A DNA stretch of 64,000 nt from Larix kaempferi (taxonomy: Eukaryota > Streptophyta > Pinopsida > Pinales > Pinaceae). Location: the NCBI GenBank assembly GCA_027924585.1, contig BSBM01000190.1, positions 2,986,501 to 3,050,500 of the forward strand. The letters run 5' to 3'. The notes beneath the pieces are model-generated. The model was not told the DNA's origin. It saw only the letters and a program-made list of their open reading frames with translations, and did no database searches. The stretch's first letter is position 1. Every line of letters begins with the position of its first letter. Below, one piece after another: positions 31,149-43,150 of the stretch. Made by a program: the position numbers and the translations under genes.

Positions 31149-34030
31149 ATGTCCAAATCACCAGATAGAGAAGAAGAGATTACACTTCAAGAAGCAATCC
31201 AAGTCTTTCAGCACGGGGGAATTGCAGAGTTAATGAAAAACCCTACCAAGAAGGTTGTAACAGAACAAGGCCAAGGATCCCGTAGATCATTTCGCCATAC
31301 TCCAATCATGTGGGACAAAGGGAAAGACGTAACTGGACCATGAAGCAAGATTCTAAAGATGGGCCAGACAGCACAAAGATCGTTGGTCTTTCAGAAAGAA
31401 CCATTGAAGCTGACACCAGAGTATATATCACCACGGGAGTTGGATGCCCCAGTCTTTAAACTGGTCAAGACCACTAAATATGAAATCCCATTGTCGCTGA
31501 TCTCAAAACATGTAGAGGTTGCCAAGAACTTGCTCGGAAAGATTTCGGACTGTAAGTGGGAATATTTTGACCTCCTAGGCGTGCAAAAGGAAGAGCCCCA
31601 TGCGCATAAGTACCCACAATTCTAGCCTGACCAGTATATGTGCTGGAAAAAGGATTCCAAGGGCACATTTAACTTGGTTTTTGAAAGCTGGCTGACACCG
31701 GTAGTTCAGTCAGGATTGTTGAACCGCCTCAGATTGCCACATTTTGATCGCTCACCGGAAGTTAATTCCGTGGTTCACACGCTGATGGCGTGAATCCACT
31801 AGGGATACTTATGGCTAGACAAAAATATTGATGTCAACATTGCTTTGATCCACCGCATAATAGGCCTCAGCAAGCAAGGTAAGGATCCCAAGAAGTTCTT
31901 CCAAGGGAAGAGCAAGGAAAAAGAAGCTGTCGAAAAGATGAAGAAAAGCCATGCATTGGTGAAAGGGAAAATAGGTTTCCCCATAGAAGAAATTGAAGAC
32001 AGAATGACAAAATTTGTCACACAGCTGCTTGCAGGAAAAATCCTCAGAACAGCTAGGCCACCGGAGGTTCCTGCGGGCACAGTACTACTCGGTGCCGCAG
32101 CAACTAAAGGCACCGAGTTCAATTGGTGTCAATATCTTATGAATGAGTTCTTGTATGAACTCAATGATACCCAAGAAAATGGTGGACAGTTCCACTTCAC
32201 ATGGTTGATCATCCTCATTGCCTTTTCCGGATTGAAGGAGCCAAGGGACTATGTGGGTGTCAATATAGAAACCAATGATCCTAGAGGATTATGGTATGCC
32301 AACCTCTGGGAAAATATCAATGCAGAGCAACAGCATGCGACAGTTGAGGTTTTCTATCAATATTACACTCAGCTGTGCGATGCAATTATCCATACACCCC
32401 GCATCACAAAGCAGATAACGTCAAAGTACATTCATGTTCTTGATTTCAGCGCAAACATGCGATGTATCTTCATTTCACCCAAGGCGAGAATGAAGAAGCC
32501 ATAATGGTACCCAGGTAACTACCATATGTATGAAGAGGGCATCGAAGCCCTCATGAAGGACTGACCCGCTGACTTCCATGTGGAAGTCATGGATGTTGAG
32601 GCAGACTCTGATGAAGACGAGCCAATCCCGCTATCATGCCCAATTATTGAAGAAATAGGAAAGCAGAAAGAGCCTGAGACCTCGCAGAAGCCAAAGGCGT
32701 GGAAGAAGATGAAGGACACAAAGACTCAAGCTGAGACAGTGTTGAACGAAGATGACTTTGACATGATAGCAAAAAGGGTCTCAGAGCAGATGCAAGAGCT
32801 CATGAATGACAAAGACAAAAAGGATTAGGTCATCCAAGATGACCTGCAAAAGACCAGGATCACACTGCAAGGCCTTATGAAGAAAATGGATGAGGTCCAA
32901 AAGAGCATAACCTTGCCGCGCGAAGCAGGAGCAGAAGGGAGATCGGCAGGAACCTCACAGCAAACATCATCGCAGCTAGCCATAACACTGCTGTCAAAGA
33001 CCAGGATTGTCCATGTGGACCCATTGGCTATTGCATTGCCAATGACAAAACAGGTTTCCCTGGACACAAGGGATTCGAGCGGATAGAGCTTGACTTGGCC
33101 AAAATTCCCTTACCGGCTTGCACTTCATCCACACGCAGATCATCGAGGAGATGCATGAAAGAACGGTAGAGTCGATGAAGTCACAAGCGGAGCTCACCGC
33201 GGAAAACAGACAGCTCAAGTTGCTCGCAGGCATGCAGCTGCACGATGAATAGGATCGCCGGAAACAATTGGAGAATACCATATCCACTGTTGCCCAGGAT
33301 ATTGAAGGTATAGAACTCTAGGATGATCCTTCAGACACAATTCTAAGGATCGGAGATAAGGTGAGATCCTTGAAGTTGGAGATGTAGGATAAAGAGATTT
33401 TTTATGAGGCCGATATTGCCTCATTGAAGGGAAAACTAAATAAGCAGATGCCATTAACTGAGCAGCAGTTAAGAGAGCAATTATTGAGTGTTTCCGCACA
33501 GAGCATAACGAGTGAGATGGCTAAGTGCCAAGATCTCTTGGAAAAAGTTTCAAAGTCATTCACTGCCCTTGAAGAGGATCAGGGGCTACTGCAGGTAAAG
33601 ACCACGGTAAAGAAAAAGCAGACCACGCTAGAGAAGTTGGACACAGAGCTCAAGGCTCTACCACCCAGGGAGAGGCTATCCAGGTATAAGGAAGTATCAG
33701 GATTGAATAAGCAAGTCTAGGCATTAAGAGAGAAAGAGACTGAGATGGACAATCAGTCATAGCAACTCCTGGAGGATTCTACAGCAGTGTCGCATCAGAT
33801 AGAAGACAAGCTAAAGGAATTGCGCGACAACCAGGAGCAGGTAGAAGGATAGATTGGAGAAGAGATAACTCCGGCACTACTTAAAATAGTACAGCAAGTT
33901 GAATAGGATACCAAAGAAGTAGTGGAGCAGTTGCTCAGTGCATATAATGAGTTCACGGCCAAATTAGTTCCACCGGTCGTGGAGTAGAGTGAGACGACCG
34001 AAGCAGCAAGTGGCTCGGGGATGAGCCACA
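31149..34030 (+). pseudogene. 3' ORF of element F (unknown function, coiled-coil C-terminus)
   Basis: It begins MSKSPDREEE at 31149; another ATG four bases upstream (31145) would open a 7-codon overlapping uORF. The frame is kept from 31149 to 33086 despite several stops, then shifts. N-terminal domain (about 31380-32500): KLTPEYISPRELDAPVFKL, GYLWLDKNIDVNIALIHRI, FNWCQYLMNEFLYEL, FHFTWLIILIAFSGL and LWYANLWENINAEQ. The layout resembles the 3' ORF of C and the LTR ORF of EG, though similarity is weak. From about 32580 the protein is acidic and then coiled coil (MKEKDK-like charged heptads through 34000, with many Q to TAG stops). No signal peptide. Such 3' ORFs occur in Athila/Tat elements; role unknown. 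Confidence 0.65.
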
Positions 34031-34047
34031 TGTAAGTGTTAGGGGCA

Positions 34048-35624
34048 TGTTGGGCCCAGGTCGAGACAAAGTTTTGGTAACACCTTTTTTGATAAACAGG
34101 GAAAGCTAAGCTAAGCGCAGCTCAGAAATATAATTTTGTCTAAGTAGTGAGGGTGCTGCGAAGCTGTGCACAGCATCTGAGTTTTGGAAGCACCGCAAAG
34201 ACCAGCGCTGTGAGGAAGCAGTGCTACAAAGCAGTTAGGACACGTGGATCCAGCAAAGCGGAGTGCTAGACAAGGATCAGGTGTAGGTATCGGATGGACC
34301 AGTAAGGGTCTAATTTTGGAAAGATGCTCCAGGAATGTCGAGCGGTGGGCATGAGCAAATCTGGAAGGCGGCCAATGCACGAGTTAGTTAAGGAAAGCGA
34401 CGTATTGGAACACCTGGTGGGCGAAACCGTTAGAGATGAACGGTTCTATGAAAGAGATATGTTGGCATGCGTGCAACAAGGAGGCCGATAGTGACAGAAT
34501 GAAGACGTGGATAACCGCCACAATGAAGCAGACGCTACCAGATGCCAGCAAGCCTGTTTAGGGAAACTGGTGCAGTTTTGTAATCCCTAAGGGTTTTTGG
34601 GTTTAGGTCTTCGGCTTTGTAAAGACATGACCTTAGAGGCATGATCTATTTAAGAAGACAATTTTGTATGGGATGGGGTTACATTTTGGGGTTACTTTTG
34701 TTGTTGTAGTGTAAAATCTCTTTCAGCTAAGAAGATTGTAAAGGCTATATAGCTATGTGCGCAGAGACCTGTCTGAGAGGAAGGAGAGTCTGTAGCTAAG
34801 TGCGCAGACTAAGAACGGTTGTCCCCATCCCTTTTAAAGAAATATATTAGCAACCGTTCTTGTGGACATAGCTTCCCACCTGGGGAAGCAAACCACGTTA
34901 TATCTCGTGTTGTGTGATTGTGTTTTTTGAATGAATGATTACTTGTATTTTTTGTCAATGAATGTCTAGACGTTTCCTTGCATACTGTTATGAAGAGAGC
35001 TTTTATATGCATTTTCCATTAGAGAAGTATGGAAATGATATGTTAAGTTCTGTATGAATAGTTGAATGGTGAACATTTATTCTTGTCTATGAAGGCAGTG
35101 AATCAGTCATCTAGTTAAGTACTTTCTTACACACAGTAAAGGAATGCATACAGTGGATTAGATCAGTCAGCTATGTTCAAATCATGACATCCTGAGTTAA
35201 TGAATGAATGTTAGAAGGATAGTCAGTTAAGCACCTGAATGAATCGATGAGTGATATTCATTTCAGTGCCTTAGCGCTTTCAAGATAATCCAAGTATAGA
35301 GTAAAGTTGAATCGTTCGCAGCCTCAGGAGAAGTCCCACGGTAGAAGAACATAGTGGTGCGGACCGCAGCGTTTCCCATCGCTGCGCAGTCTCACCTCGC
35401 AGCACCTACCCTTTATCGTTCTGCGCAGTACATCCGTCCAAGAAACTTATCACTTACTGTGGAAATCTAATTCCGCAGTAGCCCATAGATACACCTCGGG
35501 TGAGACTTCAACTTGTTCGCAAGTTGTTGCCGAAAGGGCCGGTGTGAAGGGGTTTTGTTGGTCAAGGGGAAATCGTGAAGAACCTGGGTCTTATAGAAAA
35601 TATCTGGGTTAGTTATAGCCAACA
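34048..35624 (+). repeat. 3' LTR of element F (1,577 bp)
   Basis: It starts TGTTGGGCCC and ends TAGCCAACA, colinear with 22199-23774. The sequence just before it, AGTGTTAGGGGCA, is a weak polypurine tract. The right flank ATGAA (35625-35629) is the target duplication. Confidence 0.95.
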
Positions 35625-35629
35625 ATGAA
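35625..35629. repeat. Target-site duplication of F, right copy
   Basis: ATGAA, matching 22194-22198. Confidence 0.93.
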
Positions 35630-37195
35630 CTGTGGGAAACGGGAGCAGATCATAAGGAAATGGAGACAGAACAAGAACTTTAGGAAGTAGCTTTACCCGT
35701 TGAAGAACAGCAGGCTACCTATGAAAACCTGCCTTCTCCTACGCCTATGGAAGAGTAGGAGACTGCATGTGTGAGCTTACCTTCCCCTACACCTATGGGA
35801 GAACGAGATCAGCAGGTGGCTGAGGTATTAACAACCAAAACAAAAAGTTCTTCAACACAGAAAATAAATCAACTTCTAAGGCAGGTGTATGAGCTTGAAA
35901 TACTCCAGAGGGTAATTAAAGAGAAAAATGAAAGGCTGATAGAAAGGCATAACGAATTATATGTTTCTTTTCGAGGATTGCCCAAAAAACATAGCAAGCT
36001 GAGAGGAAGAAATATAAGGCTGTTAAGAGAAAATCTCAGGCTGAGTAGGAAGGTTGAGCTTCTGGGAGGTGAGGGAACCACTCAGAAATCCTAGCCCAAG
36101 GCGCGCTCAGATCTTGACACCTTAGCAGCAGCGGCAATCAGTTTTGTTGACACTCCAGTGTTGGCCCAGGACGAAGAGAAAAGCAAGTAACAAGAAGAAA
36201 AGTAGCAGAGGTCAGAAAACACAGTTTTGTCTAAATTTTGCAGGTTGGACCAAGCATAGCTTTTCAGTGGCTTAGACAAATGTGGATATTATTCGTTCAC
36301 TGCCAATTTTCAGTTTTGACGGTTTACAACGTGAACACATGATGCTCCCAGTTACCGAAAGGAGAGGTAGGCTTCATAAGCCCAAAGTCGATTCGGTGGC
36401 TTAGGAGAAATGTCAGACTAATTCATTAACCACTGAAAGTAGCTTATAAATTTTGAGCCCCAGCTTTCTAACTACTAAAAGTGCAGATTATGCAGAGGGT
36501 TGTTTTGGGCACCAAACTCAGCGTTCACTGATCCAAGCACCCCAGGGGCGTTTCCTCAATGATAGACAAAACACTTAAAGGAATCATAATGATTTCTCAT
36601 TTCCAGACTGAAGGGATGCAGCGTTGCGAAAGGAGGAATATTCCTGTCTATTTTGGGAAAAAGACAAACTGCAGGTTCTGTAGGAAACAGTTTCAACCTC
36701 TCTCTTCAGGTTCCGGAGGCTCATTACGCTTTCAAATATAGGTGCCTCAACAAGATGCCAGTTACTTGGAATGTAGGACGTTGTCATATTTTGCATAAAA
36801 CTGTTTTAGTTTACTTTTTTTAGTAAATTCGATCCATCTTTTCAGGATCTTAAAAATCCTATGAAGTATGTAGAACAATGGTTCAATTTTGGAGAGAGTT
36901 TTTCATATTTGTATTCTCAAACTTTCAGTGGCATCTCAGTTATATACGGTTATTTTACTATTGGCATTCAGATTTCCTTTATTACCTTTCTGTATTCGTA
37001 GTGGATTGTTTTATTTCATGTGTGTTCTCTTTTCTGTGCCAGATAGCTGTAATCCTGCCTTTGTATCGATAACTGAACATCAATGTCATTTATTTGTTGT
37101 GATTAGCCATTTATATACATGTTTCTGTGTATGAGTCTGCAAGCACGATAAAGATTTTACTCTCATTTATCTTTTATCAACTCTCTGAAACAGCA

Positions 37196-37200
37196 GTAGT
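37196..37200. repeat. Target-site duplication of H, left copy
   Basis: GTAGT, repeated at 42986-42990. The EG 3' LTR shows the empty site as AATAGTAAAATCC near 48252. Confidence 0.85.
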
Positions 37201-37897
37201 TGTTGGAATATTTAAGCCTTCCTACCATTTATTTAATTACATAAGATGCATTAATTAATCACTTGTTGGTTAATTTTATGTAATAATTGAGGAAATTGCC
37301 ATTGTGTGGCCCACAAGGCAACATGGGAGGATAAGATTCCATCTGAGGTGTGTTCTACAAGTCTTCTAGGCCACTTAGGCACATTCCTAAACATTTATGG
37401 ATAATATTTAGGAAGGAGGGTGCATTTGTGAAGAAAGCTGCTGCTTTTACTGCTTTTTCCCCCAAAGGAAAGAGCTAGTCAACCTAGGAAAGTGTTTTTT
37501 ACACCAAAAAATTTCCTTAACACCATTTCCACTCAAATTTCGTATTTGGAATTTATTTTACCTATATTTCACCTTCAGCTCACTAATTTATCAATTCGTG
37601 AGCTTTTGAGCAGATTTGGAAAGCCAACTTGCCACCTAGGGGGGATGGGCAGTTTTAGAAAGTCTAATGGATAGAAGATTCTTTTGGAATCTTTAGCCAT
37701 TCGAATTATTGCTGTAATTTTATTTAATAATAGCCTACAACATTCATATGTTGGCTTATTTAATTATTGTTCATGAGAAGTAATACAGAAATCCATTCTT
37801 GTGCATTATTTTTGTGCCTTTGACCAGTTGTGTGAGATTTTTCATATGAGAGAGTGTAATTTCTTGGATATTTCTTTGATGTGATATGATTTTCACA
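37201..37897 (+). repeat. 5' LTR of copia element H
   Basis: TGTTGGAATA to TTTTCACA, 697 bp. Confidence 0.95.
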
Positions 37898-37910
37898 TGG
37901 TATCAGATCC
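37898..37910 (+). other. Primer-binding site of H
   Basis: TGGTATCAGATCC directly follows the LTR; TGGTATCAGA is the copia initiator-methionine tRNA site. Confidence 0.9.
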
Positions 37911-38070
37911 ATCAATCTATTCCTTTCATCTATTGATTGTCTTGCAGGATCCAATAGTCTCAGGAAGGGCGCATTGATCAAACCACTGGGTGATTTCTAT
38001 TCTCTGCAGGACGCATGTTGGAATCCAGAAGTGTTCTAATTTCAGTCCAAAAGTTTTATAGGTTACAGAA

Positions 38071-39288
38071 ATGGATCATGCATAGTAGATCATCCTCACT
38101 CCTTTCAATTACTTTGATTGGAAAGCAGAGATGGAGATTCTACTGAGGAGCAAAGGGCTCTATAGGGTGACCATGGCAACAGAAGCTGAGCCAACCTCAG
38201 CAGTGGAGAAATCTAAATGGCATAATCGAAGGGATGCAGCCTATGGGATGTTATGTCTCACTACATCCAGAGAACTCTTATTTCATCTTGATGGCCTCAC
38301 TTCACCCAATGAAGTATGGATGAAACCTCAAGAATTGTTCGGTAAAACCGATGAATTGAGAGGCCACCAATTGGATAACGAGCTAGTCTCTTTGAGTCTG
38401 CAAAATTTTGATAATATACAAGAATTCTTCTCCAAATTCAAGTCTCTCGTATTTCAGCTGAATCAATGTGGAATAGACAAGAAATATGAGCAATTAGTTT
38501 TGGCCATTCTCTCCAAGCTTGGCCCGGACTATTCAATTTTTGTTTCCACCTTCCATTCCACTCGAAAAGCAATTAAAAATTGGAAGAGCTCGTCACTTTC
38601 AGAATTCATGGAGTCATTAACTCAAGAACAAGACAAGCTGGTCTTAATGGGAGCCATTAAAAATCCATCCAAATACCATTGTCTAAATGTTGGAGACTCA
38701 AGGAATTCGAAAGGAAAAAAGAAGAGCAACTTCAAGAAGCCCACCGGTGAGCGGAAAGACAAGCAGAATTTTAATGGAGAGCCATCAAACTTCAAGAAGA
38801 ATCTGAACAAGAAGAATGAGAGGACAAATTGCACTTATTGCAGCAAGGGCTTTCATCCTGAAATCTCGTGTATGAAGAAGACCATCGACAAATTAACTCA
38901 AGCATTGGAGAAAGCTAACATCCCTCTCCTAGAGAGAGCAAGAAGGAAGGATGGAGGATCAAATTCCGATAACAAAGAGAGAGTTCGTGCACTGATGGCC
39001 AGCACTTCCCAATATTCATCATTCATCATTGATTCTGGTGCTTCAAGACACATGGTGTCGGAAAGTAAGTATTTTACTTCACTTGACTCTTCTAGTGGTC
39101 TGAATATTGTATTGGGAGACAATTCTGAAACTTCTAGCAAAGGCAAAGGTAGCATAGATCTCGAGTTTGGGTCATTCAATAATGTTTTATATGTCCCTAG
39201 ACTTGCTGCAAACCTACTGTCAGTCTATCAGATGACCCATACAGGGCTTCCCAAGAGAGTCACCTTTACCCCCATGATGTTGAGATAG
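38071..39288 (+). pseudogene. gag-protease of copia element H
   Basis: The frame probably starts at the ATG near 38071 (two stops soon follow); from 38131 it is open for 385 codons. The gag part has FNYFDWKAEMEILL (about 38105-38145), EVWMKPQELFGKT and LVLAILSKLGPDYSIFVST, typical of copia UBN2-type gag. A zinc knuckle C-x2-C-x4-H-x4-C (CTYCSKGFHPEISC) lies at about 38830-38870. The protease active site IDSGASRHM is at about 39030, and the flap-side motif NVLYVPRLAANLLSV at about 39181-39225. After KRVTFTP the frame shifts into integrase near 39270. Confidence 0.92.
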
Positions 39289-40381
39289 CAGAAATTTCAA
39301 CAGGAAAAATTATTGCATTTGGTACTGCTGACCACTGTTCTAGAATCTACAAGTTTTCTCATTTTGTGCCAAACTCCTCACCTTCTGCTCTACTAACCCA
39401 TGCCAATGAGTCCATCAAGATATGGAATGAGAGATTTGGCCACCTAAACTACAAATACCTTTCCAAACTTCATGAGAAAGAGATGGTTATAGGGCTGCCC
39501 AATATCAAATTTTCCAAAGGTGTTTGTCAATCCTGCATCCTAGGAAAACACCCTGAGCACAAGTATGGGAGATCTACCACTGAGAGAACCACTGCACCAT
39601 TGGAACTTATACACACTGATATATCAGTTCCATTTCCTCATGATTCATTGAATTCAGCAAAATACATTCTCACATTCATAGATGATTTTAGCAGGTACTG
39701 TTGGGTTTATTTCATCAAGCTTAAATCAGAAGTTTTTGGGTTTTTCAAGCTATTCAAAGCCTCAGTTGAGAATCTGTATGGTAGGAATATTAAAGTGTTA
39801 AGGTCTGATAATAGTGGTGAGTATGTGAAATCAGAGTTTCAGCAATTTTGTGCTTCATCGGGCATACAGATGCAACATACAGTTCCATATACACCTCAGC
39901 AGAATGGGGTTGCTAAGAGAAAGAACAAATCTCTTAAGGAGATGGCCACATGCATGCTTGAGGCAAAAGGTTTGTCGCCTAAGATATGGTATGAAGCAAT
40001 AAATTTTGCCACCTATATTTATAATAGATTTCCACGCAAAGCTCTCAAAGGTACCACTCCTTTCGAGGCTTGGACAGGTAAAAACTGGATATCTCTCATT
40101 TCAGGATTTTTGGCTCAAAGGCTTGGGCTAGGATTCCGATTGAGAAGAGGAGGGCTATGCAGCCCCAAAGCCAACCATGTTTGTTTGTGGGATATTCAGA
40201 GGACTCCAAATCATATAATTTTTTGAACATGACAACTCATAAAGCATTCATCGAAAGAAGTGTGCAGTTTGAGGAAGATCCCTCTCAGAGCACAGAAATT
40301 GGAGACTCATCTTCACCGCCGACTGAAGAAGAAGTAAGTGATGTTGTTGATAATTTTTTTCCTGATATTTCTAATGATTAG
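39289..40381 (+). pseudogene. Integrase of copia element H, catalytic Glu lost
   Basis: H-H-C-C finger: ERFGHLNYKYLSKLH and CQSCILGK (about 39428-39550). Core: LIHTDISVPFPHD (about 39607-39645, first Asp) and VLRSDNSGEYVKSEF (about 39800-39840, second Asp). The third residue lies in QQNGVAKRKN (about 39898-39928), where copia integrases read A-E-R; here it is Lys, so catalysis should be abolished. Downstream are IWYEAINFATYIYNRFP and TTPFEAWTGK. A frameshift near 40160 leads to the C-terminal QPCLFVGYSEDSKSY part ending at 40381. Confidence 0.9.
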
Positions 40382-42094
40382 GATCAATTTATTGCATATT
40401 TAAACTCACCTACAAGGCCTAATTGGGCTACAAAAACTTTGCAAGCAGCAGGTGAACTAGCAGGCAACCCTCGGGACCAAAGGAGGACTAGATCACATTT
40501 TGAGACTGCCCTTAATGTGAATGATCCTTATCTTTCTGAGAAGTGATATATGATGATATATTTTGATCCACAAACATATGAGGATGCCTCACATGATCCT
40601 AGATGGCATATTTCTATGGATGAGGAGTTTCAGTCATTGCAGAAGAATGAAACTTGGGAGCTAGTCAAGCTCCCCGCAGGCAGAAAGTTGGTAAGATGCA
40701 AATGGATTTATAAGACTAAATGTGCAGCGGATGGTACATCCATTAAGTACAAGGAAAGGCTGGTAGAAAAGGGGTATTCTCAGGTCCAAGGACTTGATTA
40801 TAATGAAACATTTGCACCGGTAGCTCAGAAAGACTCCATTAGACTAGTTTTGGCAATGGCAGCTTCTAAGCGGTGGGAAGTACATCACATGGATGTGAAA
40901 AGTGCTTTCCTCCATGGGGAACTTGAAGAAGATATATATATGCAGCAGCCATAGGGGTACACATCAGATCTAAACCTTGTTTGCAGGTTGAAAAAATCTT
41001 TGTATGGACTCAAGCAAGCCCCCAGGGCTTGGTATGTGAAGATGGACAGTTTTTTGCTGTCACAATCCTATGTTCGGTGTAAATTTGATCCAAATGTCTA
41101 TATGAAGTTTGCTGATGGTTTTATCATGTTAATAGTTCTATATGTTGATGATTTGCTGATCTCAGGTGATAGCACTGAACAAATAGCATCTCTTAAGACC
41201 ACAATGCACCAAGCATTCTCCATGAGTGACTTGGGAATTCTCAAGCAATTTTTGGGGCTTGAAATTTCACAAAAAAAAGAAGGTACCAAGGTATGTCAAT
41301 CAAAGTATGCTTCTGATATGTTGAAGAATTTTAAGATGGCTGATTGCAAGCCTTCTAAGACTCCATTCCTTTCTGGAGTCAGAATGGAAGAAGCAGAATT
41401 TGCACCTCTTTTTGACAGTACACTCTACAGACAGTTGATTGGCAGCTTACTCTACTTGACTCACACTCATCCAGATCTTGCATATGCTGTGAGTGTGGAA
41501 TCTAGATACATGGAGAAGCCACATGAGTTACATTGGAGGGCTGAAAAAATAATCCTTCATTATGTGCAGGGCACGAAGACTGATGGGATTCACTATGTGG
41601 CAGATTCGAGCTTAGATCTCTTGGGTTTCACAGATTCGGATTGGGCTGGTGATAGCCTTGACAAGAAATCCACATCAGGATTTGTTTTCATGCTTGGAGG
41701 TGTCCCTGTTTGTTGGTCCAGTAAGAAACAGAATGCCATAGCACTATTTTCAGTGGAGGCAGAGTACAAAGGAGCAGTGAATGCTGTTACACAGTGTGTC
41801 TGGTTGCAGGGGATTTTGACTGAGTTTGAGATTGCTTTCAGTACTCCTACTGTCATTTATTGTGACAAACAGAGTGCCATTAGAGTTTCATGTGATCTAG
41901 TACAAAGGCAGAGGACTAATCACATAGAGATTCATATGCACTACATCAGAGGACTAGTGCATGACCAGATCATAGATTTGCAGTATTGCCCCACAGGTGA
42001 GCAAACTGCAGATATCTTCACCAAGGCTTTCACAGAGAAGACATTCAACAATCTTAGATCACTGCTTGGGATGGTTGGACATGTGGTGGAGTGA
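40382..42094 (+). pseudogene. Reverse transcriptase-RNase H of copia element H
   Basis: A linker precedes the clear RT start at about 40585 (DPRWHISMDEEFQSLQKNET). Landmarks: WIYKTKCAADG, FAPVAQKDSIRLVLAMAA, HHMDVKSAFLHGELEEDIYM, then TAG at 40952-40954 (Gln or similar expected), LYGLKQAPRAWY and the catalytic box YVDD at 41141-41152, intact. RNase H: GFTDSDWAGDSLDKKSTSG (about 41625-41680), VEAEYKGAVNA, IYCDKQSAI and HIEIHMHYIR, ending QTADIFTKAF and TGA at 42092-42094. Apart from the one stop this 1.5-kb stretch is readable throughout. Confidence 0.93.
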
Positions 42095-42279
42095 AGGGTT
42101 GATCAGAAACCTTTCAATTTTGATATGTCCATGTTTTGAGGGAAGGTTTTTCCCATGAGGTTTTCCTTCTATCCTTGTTTTGTGGATCGGCAGTATTTTG
42201 TACGGGGTGACCAAGTCTTGTTACTGGGCCCTTAACATTTTTGATATATTCTGATATTTAGATCATTCAAGTCAGACTT

Positions 42280-42288
42280 AAGAGGGGA
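42280..42288 (+). other. Polypurine tract of H
   Basis: AAGAGGGGA immediately precedes the 3' LTR; it primes plus-strand DNA synthesis. Confidence 0.9.
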
Positions 42289-42985
42289 TGTTGGAATATT
42301 TAATCCTTCCTACCATTTATTTAATTACATAAGATGCATTAATTAATCACTTGTTGGTTAATTTTATGTAATAATTGAGGAAATTGCCATTGTGTGGCCG
42401 ACAAGGCAACATGGGAGGATAAGATTCCATCTTAGGTGTGTTCTACAAGTCTCCTAGGCCACTTGGGCACATTCCTAAACATTTCTAGATAATATTTAGG
42501 AAGGAGGGTGCATTTGTGAAGAAAGCTGCTGCTTTTACTGCTTTTTCCCCCAAAGGAAAGAGCTAGTCAACCTAGGAAAGTGGTTTTTACACCAAAAACT
42601 TTCCTTAGAACCATTTCCACTCAAATTTCGTATTTGGAATTTATTTTACCTATATTTCACCTTCAGCTCACTAATTTAGCAATTCGTGAGCTTTTGAGCA
42701 GATTTGGAAAGCCAACTTGCCACCTAGGGGGGATGGGCAGTTTTAGAAAGTCTGATGGATAGGAGATTCTTTTGGCATCTTTAGCCATTCAAATTATTGC
42801 TGAAATGTTATTTAATAACATCCTACAACCTTCATATGTTGGCTAACGTAATTATTGTTCATGAGAAGTAATACAGAAATCCATTCTTGTGCATTATTTT
42901 TGTGCCTTTGACCAATTGTGTGAGATTTTTCATATGAGAGAGTGTAATTTCTTGGAGAGTTCTTGGATGTGATCTGATTTTCATA
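42289..42985 (+). repeat. 3' LTR of copia element H
   Basis: 697 bp, same length as the 5' LTR. The last four bases are CATA where the 5' LTR has CACA, so the terminal C has become T. GTAGT follows. Confidence 0.93.
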
Positions 42986-43150
42986 GTAGTAAAATCCTTG
43001 TCTACCTGAGTGTCTCCATGCATGTTATGAGTGTGTGAGCTTCAATTTAGTCATCCAATTTGATCCAAACATACCCCACCCTTTAAAGTGAGTTTAAGTT
43101 ACCAGGCTCTTTCAATCACAACCTTGAAAGACTCTTGGAGAGTTAACAAA

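Larger units (their letters stand above)
22199..35624 (+). mobile_element. Complete 13.4-kb Ty3/gypsy element F
   Basis: LTRs at 22199-23774 and 34048-35624 are flanked by a perfect ATGAA duplication. Internal order: ORF0 (23817-24329), gag with zinc knuckles, protease, two gag-like modules, RT-RNase H, integrase, internal promoter, 3' ORF. There is no chromodomain, and the 3' ORF suggests the Athila/Tat side of gypsy. The gag-to-integrase frame is continuous from 24346 to 30576 but holds 18 internal stops, so the copy is inactive. It inserted into EG's 5' LTR inside that LTR's ORF. Confidence 0.95.
21308..36190 (+). pseudogene. LTR-encoded 483-codon ORF in EG 5' LTR, split by element F
   Basis: It starts at ATG 21308, is interrupted at 22198 by the 13,431-bp F insertion, and resumes in the same frame at 35630 to a TAA at 36188-36190. 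The N-terminal domain (GYLESH, GCYNYYLKLQGSHQQIAEAF, GEGWFK, SFLEERWQHLLKAILVYF, CEGRYSRVLIYHF, SHHGLIKILVSEHL) matches the 3' ORF of element C and resembles the putative plant transposon protein domain. A KRKRR patch lies at about 22030. The C-terminal part (about 35860-36080) is a charged coiled coil (QLLRQVYELEILQ, LRGRNIRLLRENLRLSRKVE). Five TAG stops (21626, 21842, 35681, 35756, 36092) are CAG in the 3' LTR copy; a TGA near 21977 is shared by both. No frameshift. Role unknown. Confidence 0.75.
37201..42985 (+). mobile_element. Complete Ty1/copia element H (5.8 kb)
   Basis: Two 697-bp LTRs (37201-37897, 42289-42985), tRNA-iMet primer site, gag-protease, integrase, RT-RNase H, polypurine tract, and a GTAGT duplication. 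It inserted in the distal part of EG's 5' LTR. The 5' and 3' LTRs differ at about 30 sites by hand count (about 4%), fewer than the EG twins, which agrees with the nesting order. Two frameshifts and a few stops inactivate it. Confidence 0.95.
20358..43148 (+). repeat. 5' LTR of EG, in three pieces (20358-22198, 35630-37200, 42991-43148)
   Basis: The pieces are colinear with the intact 3' LTR at 44818-48415. The first break is the insertion of F, the second that of H. The LTR starts TATTATCTCC where the twin has TGTTATCTCC, so the terminal G has mutated to A; it ends GAGAGTTAACA. A hand comparison over about 235 bp after 20400 gave about 18 differences (7-8%). A 19-bp stretch of the twin around 47897 is missing here near 36850. 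Confidence 0.92.
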
